Shown: piece by piece, positions 1 to 7,131 of the stretch
Layout of the letters: the number at the start of each line of letters is the position of its first letter
Numbering within the stretch: position 1 is the first letter of the stretch
NCBI GenBank assembly: GCA_002422175.1
Contig: DITR01000126.1
Coordinates: 1-21,791, forward strand
Direction: 5' to 3'
From: Alcaligenaceae bacterium UBA6179
GTDB taxonomy: Bacteria; Pseudomonadota; Gammaproteobacteria; Burkholderiales; Burkholderiaceae_B
Length of the DNA stretch: 21,791 nt
Program-made: the position numbers and the translations under genes
The notes under the pieces: generated by a model
Databases searched by the model: none
Seen by the model: only the letters and a program-made list of their open reading frames with translations
Told to the model about the DNA's origin: nothing

Positions 1-845
1 GGTGTGTTGCAAAACTCGCAAGAAACCGTTACTTGGCCTTGTTCAGCACAAATTGATTCAACCTCAACCTGACCAAGCATTTGTAACATACCGATCACTC
101 GGCTACGCGAGCACCCGCAACGCCATGTAACGGCGGTATTTTCTAAATTTAAAACTGGCGTTTGCCAAAACAAACGATGCAAGCGCGTGTCTTGATCTAG
201 CGTGAGTAAGTCATCTTGTGACAAAGTTTCGCAAAGATTGACAGCGAGTACCCAACTATCTGAATTAACGTGTTGTTGTGTCACATCATCAACGAGCCCG
301 CCATGCTCAGGCATTTTTTGTATCATGAGGCCCGCACATTGCTGACTATTGCTCGCAAGCCACAAACGTGTTTCAAGCTGTTCAGACTGCAGCATGTAAA
401 ACTCAAGCACTTGCGCTACCGTTGAACCCTCAAGTGCAATCACACCTTGGTAGGGCTGGCGATCAGAGTCGCCTTCTGGTGGTTTGAGTATCACCACAAA
501 CCGACCTAACCCATCGGGGTCTATTAAATCTTTAAAGCTTTGATTATGAGGGTCAATTTCTTGATCGCTCATCTTTACTGTCGTCCGAAAACTCATATCA
601 GCGCGGCACTCAACCACCAGTAAGCGAATAGGGCCCGTACCTTGTATTTGCAATAACAGTGAACCGTCAAACTTGAGGCTTGACGCTAATAATGTCGCCG
701 CGGCCAACAACTCACCGAGTACGTTTTGCACGGCAGGGTGGTAACTGTGGCGTGCAACGGTTTGTTGCCAAACATCTTCAAGATGAACACTACAGACGCG
801 AATAAGTCGGTCTTCAAATAGGAATTTTTTTAATGTGTTGGTCAT
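1..845 (-). CDS. hslO: Hsp33 redox-regulated chaperonin (C-terminus cut by window edge)
   Basis: Partial gene: I translated it by hand from the ATG at 845 (MTNTLKKFLFEDRLIRV...) and found 281 codons open to the left edge. Hsp33 is a cytosolic holdase, inactive while a C-terminal zinc centre is reduced and activated by oxidation and unfolding. The family features are visible: the N-terminal domain with a VLGELLAAATLLASSLKF helix and a GTGPIRLLVVEC strand, then near the edge the zinc cysteines as CGC (in RCGCSRSR) and CEFC, giving the expected CxC...CxxC set. Only the last few residues are missing. It lies 76 nt downstream of the gamma-carbonic-anhydrase-like gene on the same strand and has no clear Shine-Dalgarno, so it could be the tail of that operon or have its own promoter. 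No frameshift was seen in the part translated codon by codon. Confidence 0.93.
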   Translation of the reverse strand, partial: MTNTLKKFLFEDRLIRVCSVHLEDVWQQTVARHSYHPAVQNVLGELLAAATLLASSLKFDGSLLLQIQGTGPIRLLVVECRADMSFRTTVKMSDQEIDPHNQSFKDLIDPDGLGRFVVILKPPEGDSDRQPYQGVIALEGSTVAQVLEFYMLQSEQLETRLWLASNSQQCAGLMIQKMPEHGGLVDDVTQQHVNSDSWVLAVNLCETLSQDDLLTLDQDTRLHRLFWQTPVLNLENTAVTWRCGCSRSRVIGMLQMLGQVEVESICAEQGQVTVSCEFCNT

Positions 846-921
846 GTCGAAAATATGTAGACGATAAAGATAATGATCGAAGCGAATTGAGCCCGCAACA
901 TAGAGCTAAAAAGCTGAATGG

Positions 922-1455
922 TTATATGCGTTTTAAAGCATGGCGGTAAAAGGCAGCCCGTTCTTGATAATGAAGATTACCCGCTTTGATGTCAGCCACT
1001 TCTTCATCTGTTAGTGTGCGTAAAATTTTACCCACACCAATGACTAAGCTGCGCGGTGGAATAATTTTACCCTCAGGCACAATGGCGCCAGCCCCGATCA
1101 AACAATCTTGCCCAATACGTGCATGATTTAAAACGATGGCCTGCATTCCAATTAACGCACCCGACTCAATGAAGCAACCATGTAACATGGCCTGATGCCC
1201 AATTGTGACGTTACGATCAATGGTTAACGGTGCATCAGCATCGACGTGTAAGACGCTACCTTCTTGAATATTAGTGCCGTCGCCAATTATGATGGGCGCA
1301 TTGTCGCCGCGGATGCTGACGTTAGGCCAAATACTGGCATGCTCACCAATGGTCACATCACCAATGATGACAGCATTTTCAAATACCCAGGCGCTGGCCG
1401 CAACATGGGGTGTTTTATGGTCAAGTTGATATAGTGGCATTTTTTTTGGGTACAT
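922..1455 (-). CDS. Gamma-carbonic-anhydrase-like hexapeptide-repeat protein (YrdA/PaaY type)
   Basis: A 177-residue left-handed beta-helix protein built of hexapeptide repeats (VIIGDV, VTIGEH, VTIGHQ, ALIGMQ, CLIGAG), followed by a short C-terminal helix. The three histidines that bind metal in gamma-carbonic anhydrases are present (about H70, H87 and H92, in VLHVD and IGHQAMLHGC), as are the RGD (49-51) and the NIQEG glutamine. The acidic residue following RGD in the archaeal enzyme Cam is an asparagine here, and the acidic proton-shuttle loop is absent, as in most bacterial YrdA-like proteins. Metal binding is therefore likely and carbonic anhydrase activity uncertain. An ATG at 1455 follows an in-frame TTG at 1458, and a second ATG at 1440 (MPLYQLD) fits the family N-terminus equally well. 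Neither has a Shine-Dalgarno. Either start overlaps the RDD gene end, so translational coupling is likely. Confidence 0.88.
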   Translation of the reverse strand: MYPKKMPLYQLDHKTPHVAASAWVFENAVIIGDVTIGEHASIWPNVSIRGDNAPIIIGDGTNIQEGSVLHVDADAPLTIDRNVTIGHQAMLHGCFIESGALIGMQAIVLNHARIGQDCLIGAGAIVPEGKIIPPRSLVIGVGKILRTLTDEEVADIKAGNLHYQERAAFYRHALKRI

Positions 1456-1963
1456 CAATTAAAGCGGTTCGAGCCCAGCGGTCGTGTAAAAATTGACCAT
1501 CACTCTTAAACCAGGTGGGAATGAAAATAAGAAAGGGTGTCGTAACAATTAGCATATCAACCGAAGCCCAACCCGTGGCGACCGATACAGCTTGAATAAG
1601 TGCTGCACCTAATAGCGGAAGTGGCCAACACAGTACATAGCGCAAAATGAGCTGCCAAGCCCCGGGCCGACCCCCATCAAATCTAACCAATTTAATATGC
1701 CACGCTTTCATGGGTAGCGTTTGCCCACCCCTGTACCAGCAGATTAAAAAGTAAAAACCAATTGCACAGAATAACCACACTTGACGTGCACCGCGAAACA
1801 TTAAGGCGTGACGACTTTGTGTGAGCGTGTCAAATAAATACCCTGCCAGAAATACCACTGCAAAGAGCAACACACCTTCATACATCATCGAGGCGAACCG
1901 TTTTAATCGAGTGGCCGCAGGGGGGAAACTGAGCGTGACAGATGGGGAAGTTGTTAAAGCCAT
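1421..1963 (-). CDS. RDD-family integral membrane protein
   Basis: A 180-residue protein with the RDD layout: a basic start (TRLKRFASMMYE), a hydrophobic segment at about 28-46, a second at about 62-78 followed by the typical WYRGGQTLPMKAWHIKLV loop, and a hydrophobic pair at about 105-155, ending in DGQFLHDRWART. The family is poorly characterised; some members are implicated in ion exchange or membrane protein assembly, so no specific function is assigned. I chose the ATG at 1963 (MALTTS). The frame stays open to 2053, but that extension would lie inside the end of the methyltransferase gene, while 1963 falls 10 nt after its stop. The 3' end overlaps the start of the gamma-CA gene by about 35 nt. 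Confidence 0.85.
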   Translation of the reverse strand: MALTTSPSVTLSFPPAATRLKRFASMMYEGVLLFAVVFLAGYLFDTLTQSRHALMFRGARQVWLFCAIGFYFLICWYRGGQTLPMKAWHIKLVRFDGGRPGAWQLILRYVLCWPLPLLGAALIQAVSVATGWASVDMLIVTTPFLIFIPTWFKSDGQFLHDRWARTALIDVPKKNATIST

Positions 1964-1973
1964 GAGGTCATTA

Positions 1974-3485
1974 TCACGTATTGTGAGGCTGTGGGTCACG
2001 ATAGCTTGCAGCCACCAGATCGAATGCAAATAAGCGACAATCAAGCGCCCCATTGTAAACAGGTGTTTTAAGTCGTGGTTTCAAACGTAAGTGTTTGGGC
2101 AAGTCGCGGTCAGACGAAATGACGTGTAATTGCCAACCTGCAAATTGTTGTTTAAGCTGTTGTGCCCATTCTTTCCATAATGATAAGTCGTAAGTATCTA
2201 GACGATCTCCATAGGGTGGGTTGGTCACAATAAAGCCAGGCTCGTTAGGGGGTGGCGTTGACACGGCATCACCTACAGAAAAATCGAGACAGGTAGGGTC
2301 AAGTCCTGAACGATCGGCATTGCTCAATGCTGCTTCAATTGCTTGAGGGTCAATATCAATACCGACAATTGGTGCCGCAAGTGAAGGCTTAATATTCAGT
2401 CGTGCGAGGTCAAGCATCTCTTGCCAACGTCGGCTATCGTGGTTGCGCAAACGTTCAAATGCAAAGGGCCGATGAATGCCAGGTGGTATGTTGAGCGATA
2501 TCCAGGCCGCTTCAATTAAGATCGTGCCGCTTCCACAAAAGGGATCAAACAACGGTATATGAGGTTCCCAGCCCGCGAGTGCCAATAACCCAGCAGCTAG
2601 GTTTTCTCGAAGTGGCGCTTCGCCTTTGTCAAAACGCCAGCCCCGTTTAAACAGTGACTCGCCTGATGTATCGAGGTATAGGGTTGCAGTGGTTTCATCT
2701 AAAAAAACATGTACCCGTGCATCAGGTCTGACGGTATCGATTGAAGGGCGTTCACCCTCGAGGTCAAGTAAGCGATCGCAAATACCGTCTTTAGCGACCA
2801 GGTTACAAAACTGCAAGCTTTTCATTGGGCTACGTATCGCTGAGGTATCAACACGTAAAGTGCGCTCAGCGCCGAACCAGCGTTCCCACTCAATACTTTG
2901 AGTTAAGGCATAAATATCATCTTCTGTATAAACGTTGCCATGGCCCACACGCGCCAAAATACGAGTGGCAATACGGCTCATCAGGTTGGCTCGCATGACC
3001 CCAGACCAATCTGAAACAAAATGACATCCGGCGCGTCCTCTTTGAACGTCTTCAAAACCAAGTTGTAAAAGTTCTTCTTCAAGTATGTGTTCTAGGCCAC
3101 TGGGGCAGGGTGCAAACACCTTAAACGTTTGAGAGATAGGTTCACTATGTTTAGGTGAATGGCGTGCAACGCGCTGAAGATTAGGGGCGGTTTGATCTGA
3201 GCGACGAGGAGTATGCCGCGATGCGCGTTCGTTCGATGGTTGGGCAGGTCTTGGTGTGTCAGCTACGTCAGATTGCTCTGGGTTTGGAGCGATTTTCTGA
3301 CGTTCGACACGTAAACGTGCAACCGCATGCGCTCTTGCACCTGTTTTGACGGAACCGGCGCCAGAGCGTGAACCCTGTGAATCAGGCGATTCTGATGATT
3401 TGCGTGAGCCAATAGAGGGCGTAGCCACACCCTTTTTTTTAAGTGTCAGTGTTTTGAGTGGCAAAGGTTTCGTTTCGTTAGTCAT
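1974..3485 (-). CDS. rlmL: THUMP-domain 23S rRNA (guanine-N2) methyltransferase, RlmL-like
   Basis: A 503-residue protein. Residues 1 to about 118 are a low-complexity tail rich in K, R, S, P and Q. Residues of about 121-285 form the ferredoxin-like plus THUMP RNA-binding module (FKVFAPCPSGLEHILEEELL...), and about 285-495 a Rossmann methyltransferase with SAM motif DPFCGSGT (314-321), GIDIDP (375-380) and catalytic NPPYG (422-426). This architecture matches the N-terminal half of E. coli RlmKL, which makes m2G2445 in 23S rRNA. The RlmK half is absent, as is usual for stand-alone RlmL in betaproteobacteria. The target guanine is inferred from family membership, not from the sequence. The ATG at 3485 lies 16 nt after the hemJ stop, and no strong Shine-Dalgarno is visible. 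Confidence 0.88.
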   Translation of the reverse strand: MTNETKPLPLKTLTLKKKGVATPSIGSRKSSESPDSQGSRSGAGSVKTGARAHAVARLRVERQKIAPNPEQSDVADTPRPAQPSNERASRHTPRRSDQTAPNLQRVARHSPKHSEPISQTFKVFAPCPSGLEHILEEELLQLGFEDVQRGRAGCHFVSDWSGVMRANLMSRIATRILARVGHGNVYTEDDIYALTQSIEWERWFGAERTLRVDTSAIRSPMKSLQFCNLVAKDGICDRLLDLEGERPSIDTVRPDARVHVFLDETTATLYLDTSGESLFKRGWRFDKGEAPLRENLAAGLLALAGWEPHIPLFDPFCGSGTILIEAAWISLNIPPGIHRPFAFERLRNHDSRRWQEMLDLARLNIKPSLAAPIVGIDIDPQAIEAALSNADRSGLDPTCLDFSVGDAVSTPPPNEPGFIVTNPPYGDRLDTYDLSLWKEWAQQLKQQFAGWQLHVISSDRDLPKHLRLKPRLKTPVYNGALDCRLFAFDLVAASYRDPQPHNT

Positions 3486-3501
3486 GTATCGCTTGAGGTG
3501 A

Positions 3502-3933
3502 TTAGATCAAAATAAAAGGTTTGATAATGACCAGCGCAGTGATGGCAATTAAAAGCAAAACGGGAACTTCATTAAACCAACGAAAATAGACATGAGAACG
3601 ACGATTTTGTTTGGCTTCAAAGCGTTTGAGGTAAATAGAACAAGCATGGTGGTAACCCAGGATCACCACAACTAATAGTAACTTGAGGTGCATCCAACCC
3701 TGTGTTGCACCATAACCAATGCCATAGTAGAGATACAACCATAGCCCTAACACGACTGCAGGTACGGCTAGTATCGTCATAAAACGATAAAGTCGTCGAG
3801 ACATGCCCACAAGGGTGTCGTAGACTTTAGGGTCATCCGTTTGCGCTAAGTTGACATAAATGCGCGGTAAATAAAAGAGGCCTGCAAACCATGAGGCAAC
3901 AAAAACAATGTGAAAGGTTTTAACCCAAAGCAT
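3502..3933 (-). CDS. hemJ: Protoporphyrinogen IX oxidase HemJ
   Basis: A 143-residue membrane protein with four hydrophobic segments (about 5-22, 52-70, 82-100, 122-142). It begins MLWVKTFHIVFVASWFAGLF and carries the conserved set of the HemJ/UPF0093 family: H8, YLPR (21-24), GWMHLK (79-84), YHH (94-96), RWFNE (118-122) and a KPF near the end. HemJ oxidises protoporphyrinogen IX to protoporphyrin IX, the penultimate step of haem synthesis, in the inner membrane, and replaces HemG/HemY in many proteobacteria. I chose the ATG at 3933 because homologues begin there. The frame runs open to 4068, but the added 45 residues look unlike a domain and would overlap proA. The 98-nt gap after proA is the largest between leuS and rlmL and may hold a promoter. 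Confidence 0.87.
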   Translation of the reverse strand: MLWVKTFHIVFVASWFAGLFYLPRIYVNLAQTDDPKVYDTLVGMSRRLYRFMTILAVPAVVLGLWLYLYYGIGYGATQGWMHLKLLLVVVILGYHHACSIYLKRFEAKQNRRSHVYFRWFNEVPVLLLIAITALVIIKPFILI

Positions 3934-3991
3934 ATTTAATATCCGTTTAATACGTTTAACTGCACTTTCAGCAATACGATTGAATAGGGGT

Positions 3992-4020
3992 ATTGCAGAT
4001 TGGCACTGCAAATGCGTCAA
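3992..4020 (-). promoter_or_regulatory. Candidate sigma70-type promoter upstream of hemJ
   Basis: Read on the minus strand, TTGACG (4015-4020) is followed by a 17-nt spacer and TGCAAT (3992-3997), leaving about 55 nt to the hemJ ATG. The -35 is good (5 of 6 consensus bases) and the -10 is weak (4 of 6). It would allow hemJ-rlmL and the genes below to be transcribed independently of leuS-proA. Seen by eye only. Confidence 0.3.
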
Positions 4021-4031
4021 ACAAAATGATA

Positions 4032-5297
4032 TTAACCCCGTGTTTGCCCATGACCACGCAAGACCCACTTATAAGTGGTTAGACCCTCTAGCCCAACAGG
4101 GCCTCTTGCGTGTAGACGATTGGTTGAAATGCCAATTTCAGCCCCAAGCCCATATTCAAAGCCATCGGCAAAACAAGTAGGTAAATTCACATAGACAGAG
4201 CTCGAATCAACCTCGCGTTGAAAACGTTCGGCCGTTTCAATATCTTGCGTCACAATTGAATCAGTATGACCTGAACCCCACTGAGCAATATGCGCCATCG
4301 CCTCATTAATATTGGGAACGACTTTAATGGCTAATATCGGACCTAAATACTCGGTCGCCCAATCTTCGTCTGTGGCTAATTGAATTAAAGGTACGATTTT
4401 AAGGGTTTGGGCACAACCACGTAGCTCAACACCATGTGCTTGTAAACGTTGTGCAATAAGGGGTAAAAATTGTGTTGCAATCTGTTCATGAACAAGCAAA
4501 GTTTCCATCGCGCCACACACGCCATAACGATAGGTTTTAGCGTTAAACGCAATGTCTTCAGCCATGGTTAAATCAGCGGCTTGATCAACATACACATGGC
4601 AATTGCCGTCTAGGTGTTTGATCATTGGCACAGTGGCTTCTTTTGCCAGACGATTAATTAAGCTTTTGCCGCCACGCGGCACAATCACGTCAATAAAGTC
4701 AGTTAGTGTCACTAAGTGACCGACTGCAGCGCGGTCAGTGGTTTGAACCATCTGCACGGCTTGAGATGGCAGGCCTGCAGCCGCTAAACCCGCTGAAACA
4801 ATTTGACCCAAACGAACATTGCTGTGGAAGGCCTCACTGCCGCCCCTTAAAATGCAGGCATTGCCTGACTTAAGGCATAAAGCTGCGGCATCTATCGTAA
4901 CGTTAGGGCGTGATTCGTAAATAATGCCAATTACACCCAAAGGAACTCGCATTTGCGATACCTGCATGCCATTTGGTCGAATGCTGGTTGGGCCTAAGCT
5001 ACCAACGGGGTCGGGCATGAGTGCGATTTGGCGCAAACCTTGTGCCATGTGATCAATCGTTTTGTCAGTTATTGATAATCGATCAATAAGTGGCGCGTCA
5101 AGTTTTTGAGCATGGGCTTTTTCAATATCTTGCGCGTTAACTTGTTTAAGTTCAGCACGTGCATCTAGAACGCCATCAGCCATGGCTTGCAAAGCATTTG
5201 CCTTTTGCGCACCACTAGCCCGCAACATATCACGCGCAGCACGTTTTGCTTGTTGGCCTAAAAGACTTATGTGCGTTTCGATGTTTATCGTTGTCAT
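4032..5297 (-). CDS. proA: Gamma-glutamyl phosphate reductase (proline biosynthesis)
   Basis: A 421-residue cytosolic enzyme of the aldehyde dehydrogenase fold that reduces gamma-glutamyl phosphate with NADPH to glutamate semialdehyde, the second step of proline synthesis. Family blocks are intact: VPLGVIGIIYESRPNVT (118-134) and GNACILRGGSEA (146-157) in the NADPH-binding half, the catalytic cysteine at 261 in YGVCGAMETLLVH, and the C-terminal FADGFEYGLGAEIGISTNRLHARGPVGLEGL block. Length matches the family (about 417). The ATG at 5297 lies 32 nt after the holA stop with no clear Shine-Dalgarno. No proB is present in the window; in many betaproteobacteria the two genes are unlinked. Confidence 0.96.
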   Translation of the reverse strand: MTTINIETHISLLGQQAKRAARDMLRASGAQKANALQAMADGVLDARAELKQVNAQDIEKAHAQKLDAPLIDRLSITDKTIDHMAQGLRQIALMPDPVGSLGPTSIRPNGMQVSQMRVPLGVIGIIYESRPNVTIDAAALCLKSGNACILRGGSEAFHSNVRLGQIVSAGLAAAGLPSQAVQMVQTTDRAAVGHLVTLTDFIDVIVPRGGKSLINRLAKEATVPMIKHLDGNCHVYVDQAADLTMAEDIAFNAKTYRYGVCGAMETLLVHEQIATQFLPLIAQRLQAHGVELRGCAQTLKIVPLIQLATDEDWATEYLGPILAIKVVPNINEAMAHIAQWGSGHTDSIVTQDIETAERFQREVDSSSVYVNLPTCFADGFEYGLGAEIGISTNRLHARGPVGLEGLTTYKWVLRGHGQTRG

Positions 5298-5329
5298 GAT
5301 TTTTTAATTTTGAGAGATATGGGGTTAGT

Positions 5330-6376
5330 TTAGCCTGCTCGGCTAACACCCACTCGCATCATCAGTCTAGCCATTTCGTCCCAAGCATTATCGAGCTTGC
5401 CGGGTACTTGAATACCTTTTATCAGTCGGTCAACCTCGTGGGCGTGGGCAACTGCCATGCGCCATTGGTTTGCAGGCACTCTATCAAGCGCCTGGTTAAC
5501 AAGCATCTCGCGTTGACCAAAAATACGCATTGATTTTAAAGCACTGAAGCGATCTTGACCGTTTTGTTGAGCGAATGAAATGCGGGAAAGGGTGCGTATT
5601 TCTTCGCCCACAGCCCATAGCACTAAGGGAAGTGCTTCACCTTCAGCTCGCAAACCCTCAAGTATTTTAATCATACGGTAGGTTTGACCCGACAGCATGG
5701 CATCACGTAAAGCAAATACGTTGTAGCGTGCCACATCAAGTACAGCATTTTGAATTTGTGTCAGCGATATTTCACCCTCAGGGTAAAGTAAACCTAGTTT
5801 CAGTATTTCTTGATGAGCAGCCAGCAAATTACCTTCAACTTTATCTGCTAACCATTGCAAACCTTCATTTTGAACTGTTTGCTGTTGTCGAGCGAAGCGT
5901 TCGCCTATCCAACTGGCTAAGTTTGCTCTATTTATGTCGGCTAACTCAATAACAGTGGCTGCAGCAAAAATGGCTCGAGCCCATTTGCTTTCTTTGGTTG
6001 TCGGTTCAAGTTTGGGGAGTTGTAGAAAAGTCAGTACATCATCGGCTTTTTTACCCGTACAACGGTTAGCCAGTGCTAGCAGTGCATCGCCACCCGTTTT
6101 TCCTGGTTTACCTGTAGGCAGGGCAATATCAATAAGCTGTTTGTCGCCAAAGAGTGAGCCCGAGCCGGAGGCCGTTGAAAGCTCAGACCAGTTGCTACGG
6201 GAATCAAGCACTAAGCGCGTTCGTTCAGTAAAGCCCGCATTGCGGGCTGCTTGACTGAGTTGGTCGTGGGCTTCAATGACTAAAAGTATTTCATTACCAG
6301 TGATCACGCATAAGGCTGGAAACTCAACTTCAGCTCGAGTAAGTTTATTTAGAAAATTAGCGTGAGGTGTGACCAT
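5330..6376 (-). CDS. holA: DNA polymerase III delta subunit
   Basis: The 348-residue delta subunit of the clamp loader, which opens the beta sliding clamp. It has the usual three-part layout: an N-terminal AAA+-like region (ALCVITGNEILLVIEAHDQL..., LFGDKQLIDIALPTGKPG), a middle helical region (EGNLLAAHQEILKLGLL, typical of the family), and the C-terminal collar (PLVLWAVGEEIRTLSRI...). The ATG at 6376 is 10 nt after the lptE stop and gives a length near the E. coli protein (343). The frame also extends to 6430, which would overlap the end of lptE by 44 nt and is less likely. Its place directly after lptE is shared with E. coli (leuS-lptE-holA). Confidence 0.93.
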   Translation of the reverse strand: MVTPHANFLNKLTRAEVEFPALCVITGNEILLVIEAHDQLSQAARNAGFTERTRLVLDSRSNWSELSTASGSGSLFGDKQLIDIALPTGKPGKTGGDALLALANRCTGKKADDVLTFLQLPKLEPTTKESKWARAIFAAATVIELADINRANLASWIGERFARQQQTVQNEGLQWLADKVEGNLLAAHQEILKLGLLYPEGEISLTQIQNAVLDVARYNVFALRDAMLSGQTYRMIKILEGLRAEGEALPLVLWAVGEEIRTLSRISFAQQNGQDRFSALKSMRIFGQREMLVNQALDRVPANQWRMAVAHAHEVDRLIKGIQVPGKLDNAWDEMARLMMRVGVSRAG

Positions 6377-6386
6377 GCTCAATTCA

Positions 6387-7112
6387 TTATCGAAATGAAG
6401 GTATGGGTGTTGGGTCTGGTTTGGGTGCAACCTTCACAACGGGTTCGTCGTCATTGGTGCCATTTTTAGGGGGGGCTAGCAACGCTTCATAATTCTGCCG
6501 CACATCGGGTGCAGAAATGCGTCGAATAATGCGAGCCACTAAACTTTTTTGCATGTCACGAAATAAAGTGGTTTGCTCACTTTCTTTGGCTTGCACCACG
6601 CGATCATCGAAGGGCAATTCACGTACTGATGTTAAGACAGTATCAGGCAAAATAATCTCATTTTTTGAGTTCACAATGCGAAAAACAAACTTTAAAGTCA
6701 GCTCGTATTCTTCAACACGACCTTGTGCATTGAGCGAGACAACCCGTGCATTTCGTGTTTCGCTGACTTGTTGAAGCTGAGCTTGGTAAGGTGCCGAGAC
6801 AGGTTGCTGAACGATGGGGTTGTTGGCAACCGATAAAGTGCTAGTCATTGAACCGACATTACTTAACTGCGTATTGGGATTGCGTATAAAAGCCGTTGCA
6901 CTATCGCGGGATTCAATTATGGTGGTGTTGGGTGAAGCGGCTTTAATGGCGCGACGCACATCAGCACCAAACTGTGTATTTTCAGGAATGGTAATTGAGA
7001 GCGTTTCAAATGGTAAAGGTGTTGCCCCCTGCATTTGAAAACCACAAGCTGTTAACCCTATTAAAAGGGCGAGTAACGGTAATCGAGTCAGTAACCTTAC
7101 ACAGTCAAACAT
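6387..7112 (-). CDS. lptE: LPS-assembly lipoprotein LptE
   Basis: A 241-residue outer-membrane lipoprotein that plugs the LptD barrel and helps insert lipopolysaccharide in the outer leaflet. From the ATG at 7112 the protein starts with a lipoprotein signal peptide: basic and hydrophobic residues up to a lipobox LTAC with the lipidated cysteine at C23, followed by GFQMQG, the usual GF/GWxLR-like opening of LptE. The rest alternates beta strands and a helix (PFDDRVVQAKESEQTTLFRDMQKSL) as in the family, and the C-terminus is a proline-rich tail (PKPDPTPIPS). The AAGG at 7-nt spacing supports 7112 over the ATG six bases earlier. The gap to the leuS stop is 19 nt. Confidence 0.92.
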   Translation of the reverse strand: MFDCVRLLTRLPLLALLIGLTACGFQMQGATPLPFETLSITIPENTQFGADVRRAIKAASPNTTIIESRDSATAFIRNPNTQLSNVGSMTSTLSVANNPIVQQPVSAPYQAQLQQVSETRNARVVSLNAQGRVEEYELTLKFVFRIVNSKNEIILPDTVLTSVRELPFDDRVVQAKESEQTTLFRDMQKSLVARIIRRISAPDVRQNYEALLAPPKNGTNDDEPVVKVAPKPDPTPIPSFR

Positions 7113-7131
7113 GAACATACCTTGTATTGAG

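Noticed and set aside
3934..4068. In-frame 45-residue N-terminal extension of hemJ
   Set aside because: Homologues begin at MLWVKTFH, the extension overlaps proA, and it does not resemble a domain or signal sequence.
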